Part shown: one piece after another, positions 35,901 to 50,900 of the stretch
Layout: every line of letters begins with the position of its first letter
Position numbering within the stretch: the first letter of the stretch is position 1
Source of the DNA: Phoronis australis
Lineage: Eukaryota; Phoronida; Phoronidae
NCBI GenBank assembly: GCA_002633005.1
Contig: NMRA01000343.1
Coordinates: forward strand, 62,001-126,000
Direction: 5' to 3'
DNA length: 64,000 nt
The notes under the pieces: model-generated
The model's input: the letters and a program-made list of their open reading frames with translations, nothing else
Database searches by the model: none
Told to the model about the DNA's origin: nothing
Made by a program: the position numbers and the translations under genes

Positions 35901-38900
35901 CTCCGTATACAGCCCATATATGGATAGAAGGCAGAGCTCTGCTTATCAGTCATCTATGAAAAGCGTTAAACGGCACTATGCTACTGTTATTTTATTAGCA
36001 ACTACAAGACTTTTAGCTCTTGTGAGATTTTAAATGTGTTCACACCATAAAAATCAGCATCAAATACCAAACAAAGTGAATTATTCTAAACACCATGTGT
36101 TGCAAACGTTTACAAAGTAACACAGTCGCAAGTGGTTGTAAGTCACACAATATTACGACTGTAAAACACAAAATGCATATTTTTGATAAAATATTTTCCA
36201 ATAGGATTCATCAAGACACTACAATGGACAAAGGGCAGCAGAATAGGAAAATATTACACACGCATTTGTCATATCCAAACCCAGGAATTTTCGTTCAAAG
36301 CCCTGGGATTGATAAAATCATGCATGAAAACGTGTCTTAAGACCCGAGGTTGCTATCCTCGCAATGGTAGCAGTTGATAACCATAGTTACAATAAGAGTG
36401 ACAATGAATGTGTTTGAGATTTATGAAAACGATTAATACAGTTACTGTATTTACATGTGTTTCGGCCTATGCGCCTACGCCCGAAACAATGTGGTTTTCA
36501 GGAAAATTTTTAGGCTCAAATGTTTTCATATATCAATTGCATGCGCCTCAACACCCTTTTAATGCGGAGACGACAAATACTTATTTTTGTGCATTTTTTC
36601 ACAAGGTTTTGTTCCTTCTATGTACTTTCACTTATCAAGTTATTGTCAAATGACATGTTGATGCTAGTTTGTCATAACATATAAGCTAAGCTTCGCTGCT
36701 CTAATATTTCAAGTCTGTTCCTTTGTTTCATTCAAATCCTTCAGATATATGTACAGCTTTGAATAAACGCACATGGGCCAAAATACGTGCAAATACGACA
36801 GGGTATTCTATTGTATGATTAGAAACAAGGTTTCCAATGACAATCAAATTGTTTGTTTTAGTGTAAATCAGGTATTATGCAAACAAATGCTGAAAAAGTA
36901 AAAAAATACATGCAAAATATTTTTAAAATGTCATGCATCAATGATTGTGTTAATTCACTACAGTGTGATATCCAAGTTAAAACTAGAACTAAAATTTAAA
37001 AAACATCTATAAAAATATACCTCTCTTTGTGGCTGGTGGTTCAAACAAATAAGACAAGGGTTAACAAGGGAAATAGGTTTCTATAGAAACAGATGATATC
37101 GGCATAGAATGAGAAAACCTGAAGTCATTCAATAAATAATATTGGTCAAATCAAAATTCTAGCAGTATATGGCTAAAGCAACACACAGAAATATTGGCAT
37201 TTGTAAGGAAACGCTCACTAAAGGGAAAAAGTTCAACAGGTAGCGAGGAAGTGATCATATGGGTTATAGTCGTTCAAAAGGGTCAAGCATTTTGAGAACC
37301 AGTTTTCTCCACTGAATAACAGGAATCAAACTGGTTCTCAAAATACGGGACCCCTGAGGCGACCATTGCTGTCTTATGAACTAATGAAGCATCTGCTAGA
37401 AGCAAATGACCCGCGTAGAGAAATTAATGTTGTACCTAACCCTCATCAAAGCCCAAGCGACTGTACAGATGCCCAATTCAAAAATAAAGCAAATGAAGAG
37501 GACAGGCCCCAAATTGCAACGTAGCAAAATTAACTGCACAATAGATATCAATGTGGTAACTGTTTAGGACAATAAATATTACAAATTTCTACTACAAAAG
37601 GGATTCAAATTTGTAAAAAAATCACTCAGTATAGTATCAGTAACTTGAAATAAATCAAAATCATTTCTAAGAAGACAAATGACATTCGGAAAGTCCAACG
37701 ACTTATGACCAATGTATGCTTTTTGCATTCAATACCTTTCTGCAGTGTTTTTAAGCAATGTCCGTTGTTGTAATTCCATATTTTCACCGCACCATCTCGG
37801 GCACCAGTTATCAGCCTGCAATAATACACAACTTAAAGGCATTGAGAATCAATAAACATAACCATTAAAGCAAGATGTCATTATAAACTAGACCTACGGT
37901 GTCTTTGTTTAACATCCGTACACACTGGCAAACTTTTTGTTAGCAAACAAACGTTTGCCAATGTGCACCCATTGCCAAGCACAGCCAAACTACTAGTTAG
38001 CTGAAGTTTGGTCATGCACATTAATTTGAAAACTGGTGTAAAAGTTGAGTTTGGTGACTAATATCGACAAAATGGCAGCCTCCGCTAGCAAAGTTTGGCA
38101 GAGTTTGCTAGTGTCCACTGATTGCCAAACTTTGAGTTTGGCCGTGTTTGCAAATAAAACAGTTCGATAGCTTGCCAGATGAGTTGCCAATAGAGTTTTC
38201 AGTGTGAACGGGCCTTTAAAATGTTCAGTGTGAACGGGCCTTTAGTATGTTCAGTTCACAAATATTTTGTCAAATGGGTAGTAACAAGGCATCAGTTCAG
38301 ATTACCGGACGATGGCAAGGAGCAATCAATCGTGCAGCAAAACAGATAAGGTATCACAGCCAGACCCGTCATAGTTAAGACTTTTGAAAAATCAACGACA
38401 TTCGTGAAATGCAGTGCAGAAAAGAGCATATCATTACATCGATGTCTCATACATATACCAAAAGCCAAGATTTTGTGCAAAATCACAATTTGCAAGAAAT
38501 AAATAAATCTCCAATTCTCAGTTGTACAGATACCTCACTGCGTTTCATGCTGTTTCGTAATAAAGAGATCCTGGGAAGGAATAAAATCATGAGTTAAAGT
38601 TTCCACACGAGCAGAGTACAAATTAGGTTTTCAAAATAATGCAACAGGAAACTGGCAACATAAAAAATTATGCAAAGTTTCCTAGTATGACTGTTTTGTT
38701 GTTTGACAGAAACCACAAAAGCTTGAGCCTGTTTTATCTAAACAAACATGACAGGTGGGTGACAACAAGTTCCAAGTTTTACAACATGAAATAGCTGAAG
38801 AACTTCAAGAAAAACATTATTCACCTATTTGGTACACCAGAAAGACAAATGTGTACAGTGAACTATATGCACTAGTCTCAAGGCAGTAGTGACACTGAGT

Positions 38901-41900
38901 CAAGAATACCTTCAACTTTGAATACTGACACAGGCCAATCTCTCCTTGTCTTACCTTCTACCAGTCGTGTCAAAATCCATACAGGTGATTTCGGAGTCAC
39001 CATGAGCATCGCCGTAGTCAAACACAGCGTTACCCGACTCAAAGTCCCAGATCTTCACCACCTGTGAACACGAGGAAGAGAAATAGGATTAATTTTAAAG
39101 AACTGGACAAACTATAAAACAATGTGCAGCATAGAAGTTTGAAAAAATATCATCAAAACATCTAGAATCCACACTCAGATTGAGAGAGAAGCTATACTCC
39201 AAGCAAAAACTAAGGACTTTCATTTGAAACATAAGTAAATGAATTAAAGTCCTAACTTTAAACAAACAGGTTGCTGAATAAAGCTTTTTGTACTTCAAAA
39301 AATGTGTTATAAATTGACCATAATTAAGGCTTCAGATAATTATTTCAAGACTTAATTTAAAAAAATCTCAGTGTTTCCCTCCAGTCATTCAAGAGCACGT
39401 CGTATAGTTTAGTTACCACAGGTTTGGGAACGTTGGTTGGTGACACTAGTGTAGTTACTTACAGAGCCATCAGAACACGTGATGACTTGTTTGAATGCTG
39501 GATTGTACTTTGCCGCATGGATGGGTTCTTTGTGAGTGATGACGATGTCGGCGTGGAGGACGGGTCTGGAAACACGAAGGATAATGAACGAGAGGCAAAT
39601 GAAATTGCAGTAATTTTGGAAAAAATTAAACTTGTTCAAGTAATCACTGCCCACAGACAGACTACGTTACTGCAAATGCTAATTATGTTTCAGCAAATAT
39701 TGTTAGACGACAGCTACACAATACAAACATGCTAACAAAGCTGGGAATCTTTCTTTAATAAAATATTGTCCTGAGAAATTTCGTCAAAGTGAAATTTCAC
39801 ATGTCCACCATACTTTGTACTAAACTGAAGTTTGGAGGAGAAGAGTGGTAGAAAACATTGATAACAAAAATTTAACATTTACCATCAATGAAAGATACTC
39901 ATTTAAGTTCTAAGAAGCTAGTACACATATGAAAGAACACATTCTCAAAATAAAAAAGGAAATTTTCAAAAATTGTAAATAAGTGCCAAAGACACTTTGA
40001 CAATTGGCGGTAGACTGAGAATTTGAGCCAGCAAAAGCAAACTTATTGAAAAATGTACATCAACTCAAAATTTGGTTCAAAATAAACAACAATTTTAGCG
40101 ACCCGTGATTATTGTCCAAGTTTTGATTTATGCCCCTTACCGTTATAAATATGGCCTCAAATTGTACCTTACTCTAATGAGAAATGATTTCTGGGCTATG
40201 GATGGACTAACGGTTAATTATTTCTTCAGACCAGAAGCTCATAAAATTTCAGGTCACGCCCCGACCTGAAACTTTACGAGTTTGGTTTGAAGAAATTACA
40301 AAAAGTTTCTGTTCTTCCCAAGGCCATCAACTGTCAGTAGGGAACAAGACAAGACCAGTTTTATGAACATAAGTGGCCTAAACCAAAACATGTTTTTTGA
40401 CAGAAAGCACAGGTAGATATAGTTGATGCAACTTTAAGCATGTGACAAATACACACCGTGTTACGATATAACAGCAACACGATATTGTTTATTTGCTGTG
40501 TCACTAGATGGCGATAGTATTTTGTGTATCATAGTAAAAGTGGAACACCACCTGAAGTTTACATGAGGAAAGGGATATTTTAAAGCAGTGGAATTTCATC
40601 ATGTTCTCTTTTCAATGTTTAGTTATCCTCATGGTGTTAAACACCATGAAATATTCACATGATTCCTGGAAATAACTGCAAACATATTGAATATTAATTC
40701 TAAATATTGTGCATTTCATATTCATTTAAGCTCTGCCATCTTGACCATCAGAATTTGAAATTTGGTCAAACAGAAGACTTTTGTGCACTCAAAATGCTAA
40801 AGAGTTCTATGTCGAATGTTTCCTGAACACTTGATACAAATCATGAGAAACTCGCAAATCATAAAACTCCTCATTACAAAGGAGTAAAAGTTTATACGAG
40901 AGAAGTTTCCAAAAACACATAATTTCAAAGACAGCAATAAGTGCGCAACGAAGATACAAGAAGAATGTAAAATAGAGAAGTTCGAAGTTCAAATTTGTGA
41001 CACAGAACAGGGCATTGGCCTAAATAATAATTACTGTTCTGAACTCATGTAAAATTCATGACCAAATAACAAGGAAGAACCAGCTTAAGGTGAAGATATA
41101 GCAAGAATTCTTCACAGTACTTATACACCACAGGAAGTGCCAGAACGGTTATTTTTGTATGCTTTCAAATGATGACCAACTTGATACCTATAATTACTGC
41201 CATTTGCTGTCAAAATTCTTATTTAGTTGGACAAAAAATAAAAACCTTGATGTATATTTTTTGTTTTCAAAATTATCATATGTCATTCACTGGATAGAAA
41301 ATATAACTGACCATGAAAAATAAAAGATTGTTTGTGAAGTCTATGCTAGTCGACCCGAAACTGTGCTATAGCGGTCAGGTACATGTTGCATCCCGAAAAT
41401 AAACCTCCATTGTAAAAAATAGAAATCAGAAACCAAGTGTTTGAAATGTTCTCTAAATTCTGGAATTTTAAAATTTTTTTTTTGATCATTTACCAGCATT
41501 TTGCACCTGTCCAGACAATAAAGATAACATAAAATGATAACAAAACCAAGATCAGTAAAACTTGCAGTCACAGAATACAGACACTTAAACCATTACTTAC
41601 TTCCAAAGACCCCTGTCATAGCTTAAGGAAAGTATGTCAATCAGTAACTAATTTAATTAACTCATTTTGCAGCAGTCTACAATACCAAGACACTTTTAAC
41701 ACTGTATCAAAACTGAAACCTCCAACAGGACCAACTTATATTTTACATAATTACACGAAATCTTGGAATTTTTCAATTAACATGTTATTTACAAACAAAT
41801 GAAATATAAGTTCAAAGCCAGAGTGCTAATTTTGTCAACAGACAGTGGCTCGAGACCACCAATAAACTTATTTTATTCACAACAAGCCTCCAGGAGAGGG

Positions 41901-44900
41901 GTTCTTCAGAAATTGGCTAAAGGTGTGCCTCCATGAGGCCAAAAAGTAGACCAATTTAAATACCTACAAAATGTGAAAAATGAAGCCCATGCCAAAACCA
42001 AAATCCATTTCAAAAAGTGACACATTTAAGTACCTAGATCAGGGAAAACCATATCCAATTCTGCAGCACATGTGGACTTTCCTATACCATGGGAGAATCC
42101 CCCAGCAACAAGACTTATTGACCAATTGCATGGCTCACTTTAAGTAAACTTTTATTTGAAATTTCTCTTGATGTGATTGGCCAATTTTTAAGTTATCTCT
42201 TGAACAAGTTAGTTTTGAGGTCCACACGGTTTGAATCCATGAAAATTGCTCAATTTCAAGAAAAAATCATTCACAACTACAGGGTTCGAAAAAAGATATT
42301 TGGAGATGAAAACTGCAACTCACTTGAGCTTGAGTGGAAGAACAGAGAGTTGATCTGTTGCTACCATGAGTGCCTTACTAACATTGGAGTAGTGGCAAGC
42401 TTGAAGTTCACCGCGAATCTTGTGACCTTTGGGTCGGACCGTCAACAGACAGTTTTGGTCTTGAATGTCCCAGATCTGCAGAATGAATCAGGTGGCATTA
42501 AAGTTGCAGTCTTGCTATCCAAGTTACGTCAAATACGATCTTAACAAAAGGTTTTGATGAACAAATGGCATTATTACACAAACGCTGATTCTCCTGTCCT
42601 CCGATTGACTGAAACACGATGTGAAAACTTTTAGCTTAAGATTGATCAACTTAGTGTGGAATATCACTTTTCATTCATGCTGCCCGGATGTCAGATGTCT
42701 CTGTTCTAGATCTGACCAATCAGATGCTACAGAAACCGTAAGCCCTGACCACGAAGTGAGCAGACGCTGAACATCAAAGAAGGCAAGAACGAACTAAATG
42801 TAATACAAGATGTAAGAGAAAAGATGCATTCAGTGGCCGTGTAATAAAAATGAATATAGAGTGGTTTTGTGGGCATATCAGGTCACATGGACCTCAGGAG
42901 GATAATATTGCCCTCAGCCTTCTGGCAAAATTGCCCCTACCGTAACTGTGACTAAAACAGCGGTGTAACGCAGATATCGAAAGCTGTTCAATTTTCCAAA
43001 AGAGTAACAATGTCCTCACAATTTTTCCAAAATTTTAACAAAACTACAAGCTTTTTCATAAAAATTTGCCATTTGTTTGAAAACTATGTGTACCCTGCAA
43101 GTGTTGAAGTCAGTTCTCACCTTAACACATTTATCCGTAGATATACTAAATATTCTATTCTCTTCTTCAGCAATAAATAAATAGAAGATGGGTGCGTTGT
43201 GGCCCCTCAACATTCCTGTGGGCTTAGACGACACATATGGATTCCACATACGAACAATTCGATCCATTCCTAAAATGGACAAACAAAATAATTGTCAATC
43301 ATTCAGAGTTATCAAGGTAGCCTATTCATTCCTCCTACCTCAGGGCTTGCAACAGTCATTCTCGTTATTAGTGTCCTTTTCTCATTAAACACACTTTATT
43401 CTTTTCTTACAATCCGTAATTCTTTTCTCAATTAAGTTCCTACAAACTCAGTTCTCTGAGTCACATGGTCACAACACATGACAGATATCAAATCCAAAAT
43501 GCGGTTCTGACGACATATATATTCAATAAGGATACGCACAAACATATGTCAACAATGAACTGACAGCAACTATTAAAGTGGAATTGGTGAAAATTCTGTG
43601 TAGGATATTTAGTCGAATGAGGGGGATAATCTGGATGAAGCGATGGAGTCCAAATCTACAGAGCAATTAACGTTATTGTACTGTTTGATAAAGTTTGCAA
43701 GAGCAATGGAGTCCTTAACAACATTATATTAATTGACTAACCTCCTGTTACAATGATGTTCTTGTCTTTAGAGTAAGCGAATGTTTTCACGCCCTTGTAG
43801 ACTCTGAACCGTGATTCGTCTGCTTCAAGACGTGGCTTGGCCACTGTGTAGGCAAAGTTCTTACCCTTGGGCACAGGCTCCTTTATGCCATCTTTTTGAT
43901 CTTTGATCTCTTTCAGTTGAGCTTCAACATGGGTGCTGCCCTGAGTGCACCCTGTAAAGGAACGACAACCTTTCATTGTCACTCAAAATTACATTTTATG
44001 TTTATCTCGGGCTCTTTTCTGGTAAACTTAACTCTGTTCTTCTGAGCACAGTTTTCTTCTCGTAATCCCCATTTCTTCTCAAGTGTCCCAGAAGAAACAA
44101 AATTGTATGTGCTTGACACTATCAAGCAAATGTTTGGTACAATGCATCAAATATGTCTAAACACTATACAAGAAATTGTTTTCATGAGAATTCCATTATG
44201 GCACATGAGAAATCAACTGTGATTAATGAAAAAGCAGAGCATTTGTGAGAAAAGAATGGTGTTAAATCCATGCTTTCTGTTTGTGAGGGAGCAATGTCAG
44301 AAATGTTTTATTACTAAAGCCCGGCAACCAAGTAGTTCAGAACAGTGCAATGCACAGGCACCAAAAACTACAAAACAGCAATGTAAAGCAGTACAGACAA
44401 TAAAGTTCACCAGTATAATTTATGTTTACGATTGTTATACTAAAAATTCCCCAAGGTTTGTAAATCACTAGTAGAAACGTTATACACCCAATTCCAGTTT
44501 TGTCACAAAACATTCAATCGCAGTCAAGATCTGATTTTACACAAATAATTGTAATTTTATTATTTGAAAACAAAAAAGCTACAATTCAATGAGCTGTAAT
44601 GGATTTTTAGTAAAAACTTACAGCAGACATCTTACGTGTGACAGCCTAAAATTTGCAGATAAAGCAGACCCAAAAAATCAACTTCAATGGCATTAAGGGT
44701 TAGCCCTTGTACGGTAAGACAAAAATAATTGCCAAAAGCGTAACCTTTTTCATTTTTTCCAAAGCTTCTAACATAGCAGTGAATGCCTACAATTTTTCAA
44801 TGATGGTACGGTACCTGTGGTATAAAATTTGGTCCAGCATGTGTTGCATGGAAAAGCCATAAAATAGTATATCACTTGCTGCCACCTAGTGTCCTAATCT

Positions 44901-47900
44901 GGTGATATTTTACAGTAACTTGTACCATAAAATAACAACTAGAAGGTATGCCAATGAGAGTTCAAGCAAGCAGACTACTTTTACAGCAAATACTTGTAAC
45001 AACAACAACAACAACAGTTTAGATGTAAAAAAATTGAATAATGGAAATAGAATCATAACACAAGAGAGGAAGATAGAGAGAGAAACAAACTTACTATTTT
45101 TTAAATCATATAAAAACATACATTGTTATATGACTAGGTGGAGAGCAAAGGCACGGGCAACAAGTAGCTGGAATGTTATGAGTCCGACTTTACGACAGTA
45201 AAAGGCATTATTTGATTTTTGTTTTTGACCAGTTAAACAGGGTGAAATGTGAGTTTAAATTCCCTACCTATAACTAAGGCTGTGTTAGCGTGATTTGAGC
45301 ATGAAATCACTTGTCGTATCTCTTCATAATACTTCAGTTCCTGGACCCAGTCTCCATGTACCTTCCAACGAATGAACTTTGTATTGGGAGAGTTGGCCAC
45401 AGCATCAAGACCGATGTTGGCAATGCCGTCAATTTTGGGCATCTTTTTCCATGTTCTATATGACAAAGAATTTCCAATAATAATTTACATCAGACGACAT
45501 TGACTCACTTCATGGTAATACTTCACACACTAGACACTAACCACTCAGAGAGGGGCACACAATTCAGTATGTGGCCCTAATGAAACAATGGCCCCTGGGT
45601 GGTCACAACAGTGGAAGTTAAAATTGTGTCAAAAAATTCACACACAAGACCCAGTTACATGAAACGGTACATTTTGTCTATGACATTGTTGACATATGGA
45701 CTAATTCACCATTTCAGTTAGTCACAGGTAAGCGAATTGTGTGCATTTTGCAATGTGAAATTCTCCATAGATGGACATCAACTATGGTTCAGCACATTTG
45801 TGGACTTTGTACAATTTTTTTCTGCCATTTTGTCTTCATCGCTGCCTCAAGTTTCAGCTTTGGTACATGCTGCGGGTAAGCTGCTAAATTCTTATTTAGT
45901 ATTTAAAATAAAATAATAGAGACCTTTTCATGCAATGACCCTCATTTAAAGACTTAATCCATGCTTATTTGCACTAAAATAAGTGGTCAGTTTTCAGATA
46001 ATAAAAAAATAAGTAAAATAGCTCAAGATAACAAAAAATTAACAGTAGCATTTATTAAATAAAGTCAACAAATGCAATGAAAATTGAAGGGATGTAATGG
46101 AGTACCGTTTGGCACTGTTTCATGCAACCGGCCACATAAACCCAGATTGTTAACATAAATAGTTGGGGGAGATGCATAACAGTTACCGAACATGGGGTTT
46201 AAAAAGGAGAATTTAGAAAATTTTAAAGTGGGCATTTTGCAGAATGAGGCATTAACCCTAAGAAATATCATAATAACAAGTGAATTTAAGTCTCCAGTGC
46301 AAGAGTTTCTGTAATTGAATGGTAATCAGTCAAAAGACGATTCCTTACCTGAGGCACTCGCCAGCAGACTTAATCACCAGGATGTTAATAACACCTTGAC
46401 TATCGCCGTACATGACGAGACATTCATCTACACCTGTCGAGCTGTAATAGAACACATAAAATAACCACACTCTCAATGACTTTCATGATAATAAGCAAAA
46501 CGAAATATACGATTCATTTTAGGAAAATAACTCTAGTTGGGTCTTAGATGTAGCCAAGATGGTCAAAAGATTGCGAATGCAGCTCTTTTTATCTATAAAA
46601 TATTTGAACTTATTTTGAATTATATCGTTATTATTCAAAATCATTACTTATCAACCATCAGCACTTTTAATGAACAGTGTGCCAGTACTGTCTAAGATAA
46701 AACAATTCATTGATTGCAACTGGGCATAAAATCTTTCAAAAAATGCGTCCCAGATATGAAAACTAAATACATTAGTTGCTACAAAATGTGTTCAGTGAAA
46801 TATTACAAAACATTTGAAGTTCAAAAGCAAAAAATTCCTTAACACTGGCAACCTCTCTCCATACTTGGAGTAAATATCCAACAGTGTCAAACAGTGTCCT
46901 GCTGAGCACACAGTATGTCTTGCTGAGCAGGCAGTATCTCCTGCTGTGACTAACAGACCATCCTACTCTGAGTGAAGTGAACCAGTGAAGCTAATTTTCA
47001 AACCAAATCAGTGGCATTTATACAAATTTAATAAGTGACAAACAGTAGTGAAGACAAGATCAAGTAAACACTGAAAAATTTTGAGTAGCAATAAATTTAT
47101 GAACTTCGTCGATGGTTATAATCGTGTAGATTAAAGGAAGATAATTCACGATCTAAAAAAATTGAAAACATTTCAGATAAAGAGAACATTTTTTAAAAGT
47201 GTCGCTACACTGATTCTGTGGTAGTGTCCCTTGGAAGAACAAATGGCCCAAAAGTGATTGAAGCAACCACAATATATTGGGCTAACTTTTTTGAAAAGAC
47301 TTACCAGTAATCCATTCTGAGAGGTACAGTTTCTAGTCCACTAATTTGACAGTATGGCTCAAATGAAGAGAGCTCATAGAACTGGATCTCACGGTCCCTG
47401 CAAAGAGTTGTATAAAAATGAATCAAACATCTGTCATCATAATTTGAAATAGCATTTGTCTTCTTTTAAGCCTATGGCCAAAGCACCCCAGGAAGAGGCA
47501 ATGCTGGCTTAGCAATCTCTAAGCTGGAAAGAGTGGGGGTAATCATCTGTCTACCTACTCCCAATTATTTGAGGAGGCAGTGCGCCCTAGTGTGATAAGT
47601 GCCGGCTTTCTTTACTCGTGGGTTAAAGTCCCACTGGGCCACACTGCTAGACCCTTAAGTCAGGTTTCTACCTCCTCAGTTCGGTTTTAACTATAAAGCA
47701 CAAAAATGGTAATTCCTGGTGATCAGTGCAATGGGCCCACATGTGTGGCTCACCCACGTCTGCTACAATGTGTACCAGACTGCCTCCAATTTTTTTTTGT
47801 AATACTCCCCAATTGTCCATGCCTGTGTATACAATATACCAGAGTAATAGTCGGATGTTAGGTGCCCGCATTTTGAGAACCAGTGAACTCCTCTGAATAA

Positions 47901-50900
47901 CTACATTCCCGTCAAACTGGTTCTCTAAATGTGGGCACATTATATCAGACTATTGCCCTGTAAATCACTGTTCAAGAATGCTATCTTGCTCCGCTTCCCA
48001 ACTTCCCAACTGCCATTCGAATGAGATCTGAAGTATCCTGCCATCTACGAAAGGCTTCCATGGAATTTGGGTGTTAGTGTGTGGAGAAAAAGAACAATAT
48101 CAATTAAATTCCCAAATTTTCTTTTACCACAAAAATCCATTTACAAGCAGTCACAAAATGTTTCCAAAAATCACTCACTTGATCACTTGTGAAAGTCACC
48201 CACAAGACAGTTACTTCACATTCCAGATAGACTTAATTAACGTATTTCTTAATTACCATATTTCTTAATACCGCCTGAATGCACTGAATTGTTTTCAAAA
48301 TGCTTGTTACTAAAAATACAATGTACAACAATTGCAACTAAAGCCCATATAGTGCAAGAAAAGCATTATATCTGAGCGCACTGAATGGAAAAGACATGCA
48401 GCTTTACACAATTTCACACAACACATTAATCACCTTGTTTTCTGTTACAAAACTAAAGAGTACTAACAACAAACTAGTCCAAACACGCAAGAAAGACAGT
48501 AAAAATTATCCGCATGGGGACAGTGAAAGTCCCAAATTCTATAAATAGGCAATATTGGCAGTCCCAAATTCAAGAATCACCGGAAAGACAGCAAAATTAC
48601 CTACTCTGTAGATTGAAAACACTGTTGGGCTGTCACATTGTCTGAAATTTGAAATATAAATAGGTAAATAAAACAACAAGAATGGATCAACTGAAATTTT
48701 CGGATATAATAACGTCCTTTGTTAACAGAAACAAAGGACGTTATTATATCCGAAAATTTCAGTTGATCCATTCTTGTTGTTTTATTTACCTATTTATATT
48801 CTACATTTCGTGAAACAATAGTATCCTTGGGAGGATCTGGATCGCCTTATTTAGTTTCAGATTTATTTTCTACGTTATTTGTCTCTGAAATTTGAGAAAT
48901 GTGGTGAATGCCAAAATCACCCTTGTCCAAAATTCCATCCCACCAAGAAATTTTCTGGGAGTTTCCATGTTCCAAATTCTTGAGACTGACCCAAACTGTA
49001 GAAGTTTTACCGTAACAAATTTGGCAATCACACAGAAGTATAAAACCAACAACAACAAATGCCTACCCCGTGCCAACAATGATCTTTGTGTACTGAGACA
49101 TGATGACAAAGTCTGTTATCCATTTGTTCTTGTTCTTGGAAAAGTTATCCATCGGCTGAAAAGCAACAGAACAGGACTTATACTTACAGTACAAGCCAAA
49201 AGTATAATCAGACAACAAGACCTGAGATCCTCCATCATGACGGCTGGACGGAGGCCGAATCAATTGTCAGTATAGTCTTCCCTCATGACCCAGAATAAAA
49301 GAGAGTTCACTGGAAAGTCAGTAAGATGTCTAAAGCAATTCTGCCAATAGAATTTTACAGTGATGAGTCCTAGTAATTATTGTCAGTCATTTTTACTGTT
49401 AACAAGATTAGCTGCAACGGGGGAAAAGGTATTTGTCTGGTTGGTTTTGTCTTGTATTGTAGATATGCAGGAGTTTCAAGTAACATCATAAACGACAATG
49501 TTTTGTCCTCAACATCAGTCCCAAGACCCCATGACCTCAGTGGTTTTAGTCCAACGCTATGTTATAAGAGCTAAAAGTCAATGTGTAGTTGAGCAATAAA
49601 GCGTATTATAACTGACAAGGTCACCAGCCTCCATTTCAGTAACTTATTCCGAATGACTGGAAGCCCTTGTTAGGAATCAACAATTTTTTATCAAATTGCA
49701 AACTTTACTGATTTATATATCGACTGGTCTGAGCCATTGTAACTTCAAGAAGTCTAACCTTCTCAACAATAATCCAGACATGCATTTTTTCATCCCTAAA
49801 ACCGACAGTGTCCTTTTAGAGCAAATTCAGTTTCAAGAAAAGTATATCACCGACCCTTTGAGAAGTAAATACTCAAACTGTCTCTAGTCATTCTGATTTT
49901 TCATAAACAAATTTTAAGCCACTGTTTAAAAGCTAATTGTTGTATATGACATTTTAGCAAAAAAATCGCGTCGGAACACTTTTCTACAGACTGGGATTAG
50001 TAGAGTTGAGCAGGGGTTTATGAAAAATCGTAGTACAAGACAGAGCTTTCTACCAACTGTGATCGCAGGTGCGGATCCGGGACCAATATCAGGAGGCCTA
50101 ACAATGGAAAGACACAAGAGGGCACTTTATATCTTTCACTACAGCAACATTAAAGAAGGTGAGCAGGGGAGAGGACCAGAGCCCAAGGATTGGCCCTGGA
50201 TCAGCACTGGGCTTAATGATTTTTCAAGGTTTTTTTACCTCCATCATAGTACTTGATAATTTTCAAGTTATAAATTTTTATGTATCAAATACTTTACACA
50301 ACCTCAGGTCAGACAGAGCATTTTATTCCACAACAGTTGTATTCTATTTCAAACAAGCGATTTGTTGTAAACCTGGCACGATGAATAGAGTTCGTAGAAA
50401 AGGAATTTACGTTAAACTGTTGTCTGAGACTGAATAGTCCTGAATGACATTGCATGCGACAGTATAATGAACACACTTTCCGCTTCACAAATCAGGAAAA
50501 AGAAGAATTGGAAAATAATTCAAATCAAATCAACTTCACTTCTGTATTGAACTCTATGTGACACTGACCTGATGTATTTTTGAGTGTGTTCACTTTTGTG
50601 GTAGTGTTTATGAGGCAAACACGTCACGTCCATTTGAACTTTCTAATCTAAGTATTACATTGGGAAGGACTACTACACACAATAGCAAACACTATTCTCT
50701 AAATTCTTTAAAAAAATAACTTAAAACTGCCATTTCCATATTTTGTATTAGTATTATATATGCTACAAATGCTGCAAAAGCATCTCTCTGTACCACAAAC
50801 GATATGTTTATTAGTACCATACTAATTAATGAAGTAAAAAAGGCCACCAGGGAGTGCAGTATAACTCAAATCCGTCTGAAACAAGACAAGTGCTTTTGTC

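Larger units (their letters stand above)
27107..47304 (-). other. Introns in the 3' half of the WD40/EF-hand gene
   Basis: Introns lie between exons 6 and 23. The longest are 33309-35052, 35108-37735, 39566-42323 and 45456-46348 onward. They carry only repeats, listed separately, plus long AT-rich stretches with nothing recognisable. No nested gene or structural RNA is seen. Confidence 0.6.

Noticed and set aside
36455-36500. TGTTTCGG...CCGAAACA hairpin
   Set aside because: A short 8 bp stem in AT-rich DNA with no partner feature; within chance expectation.
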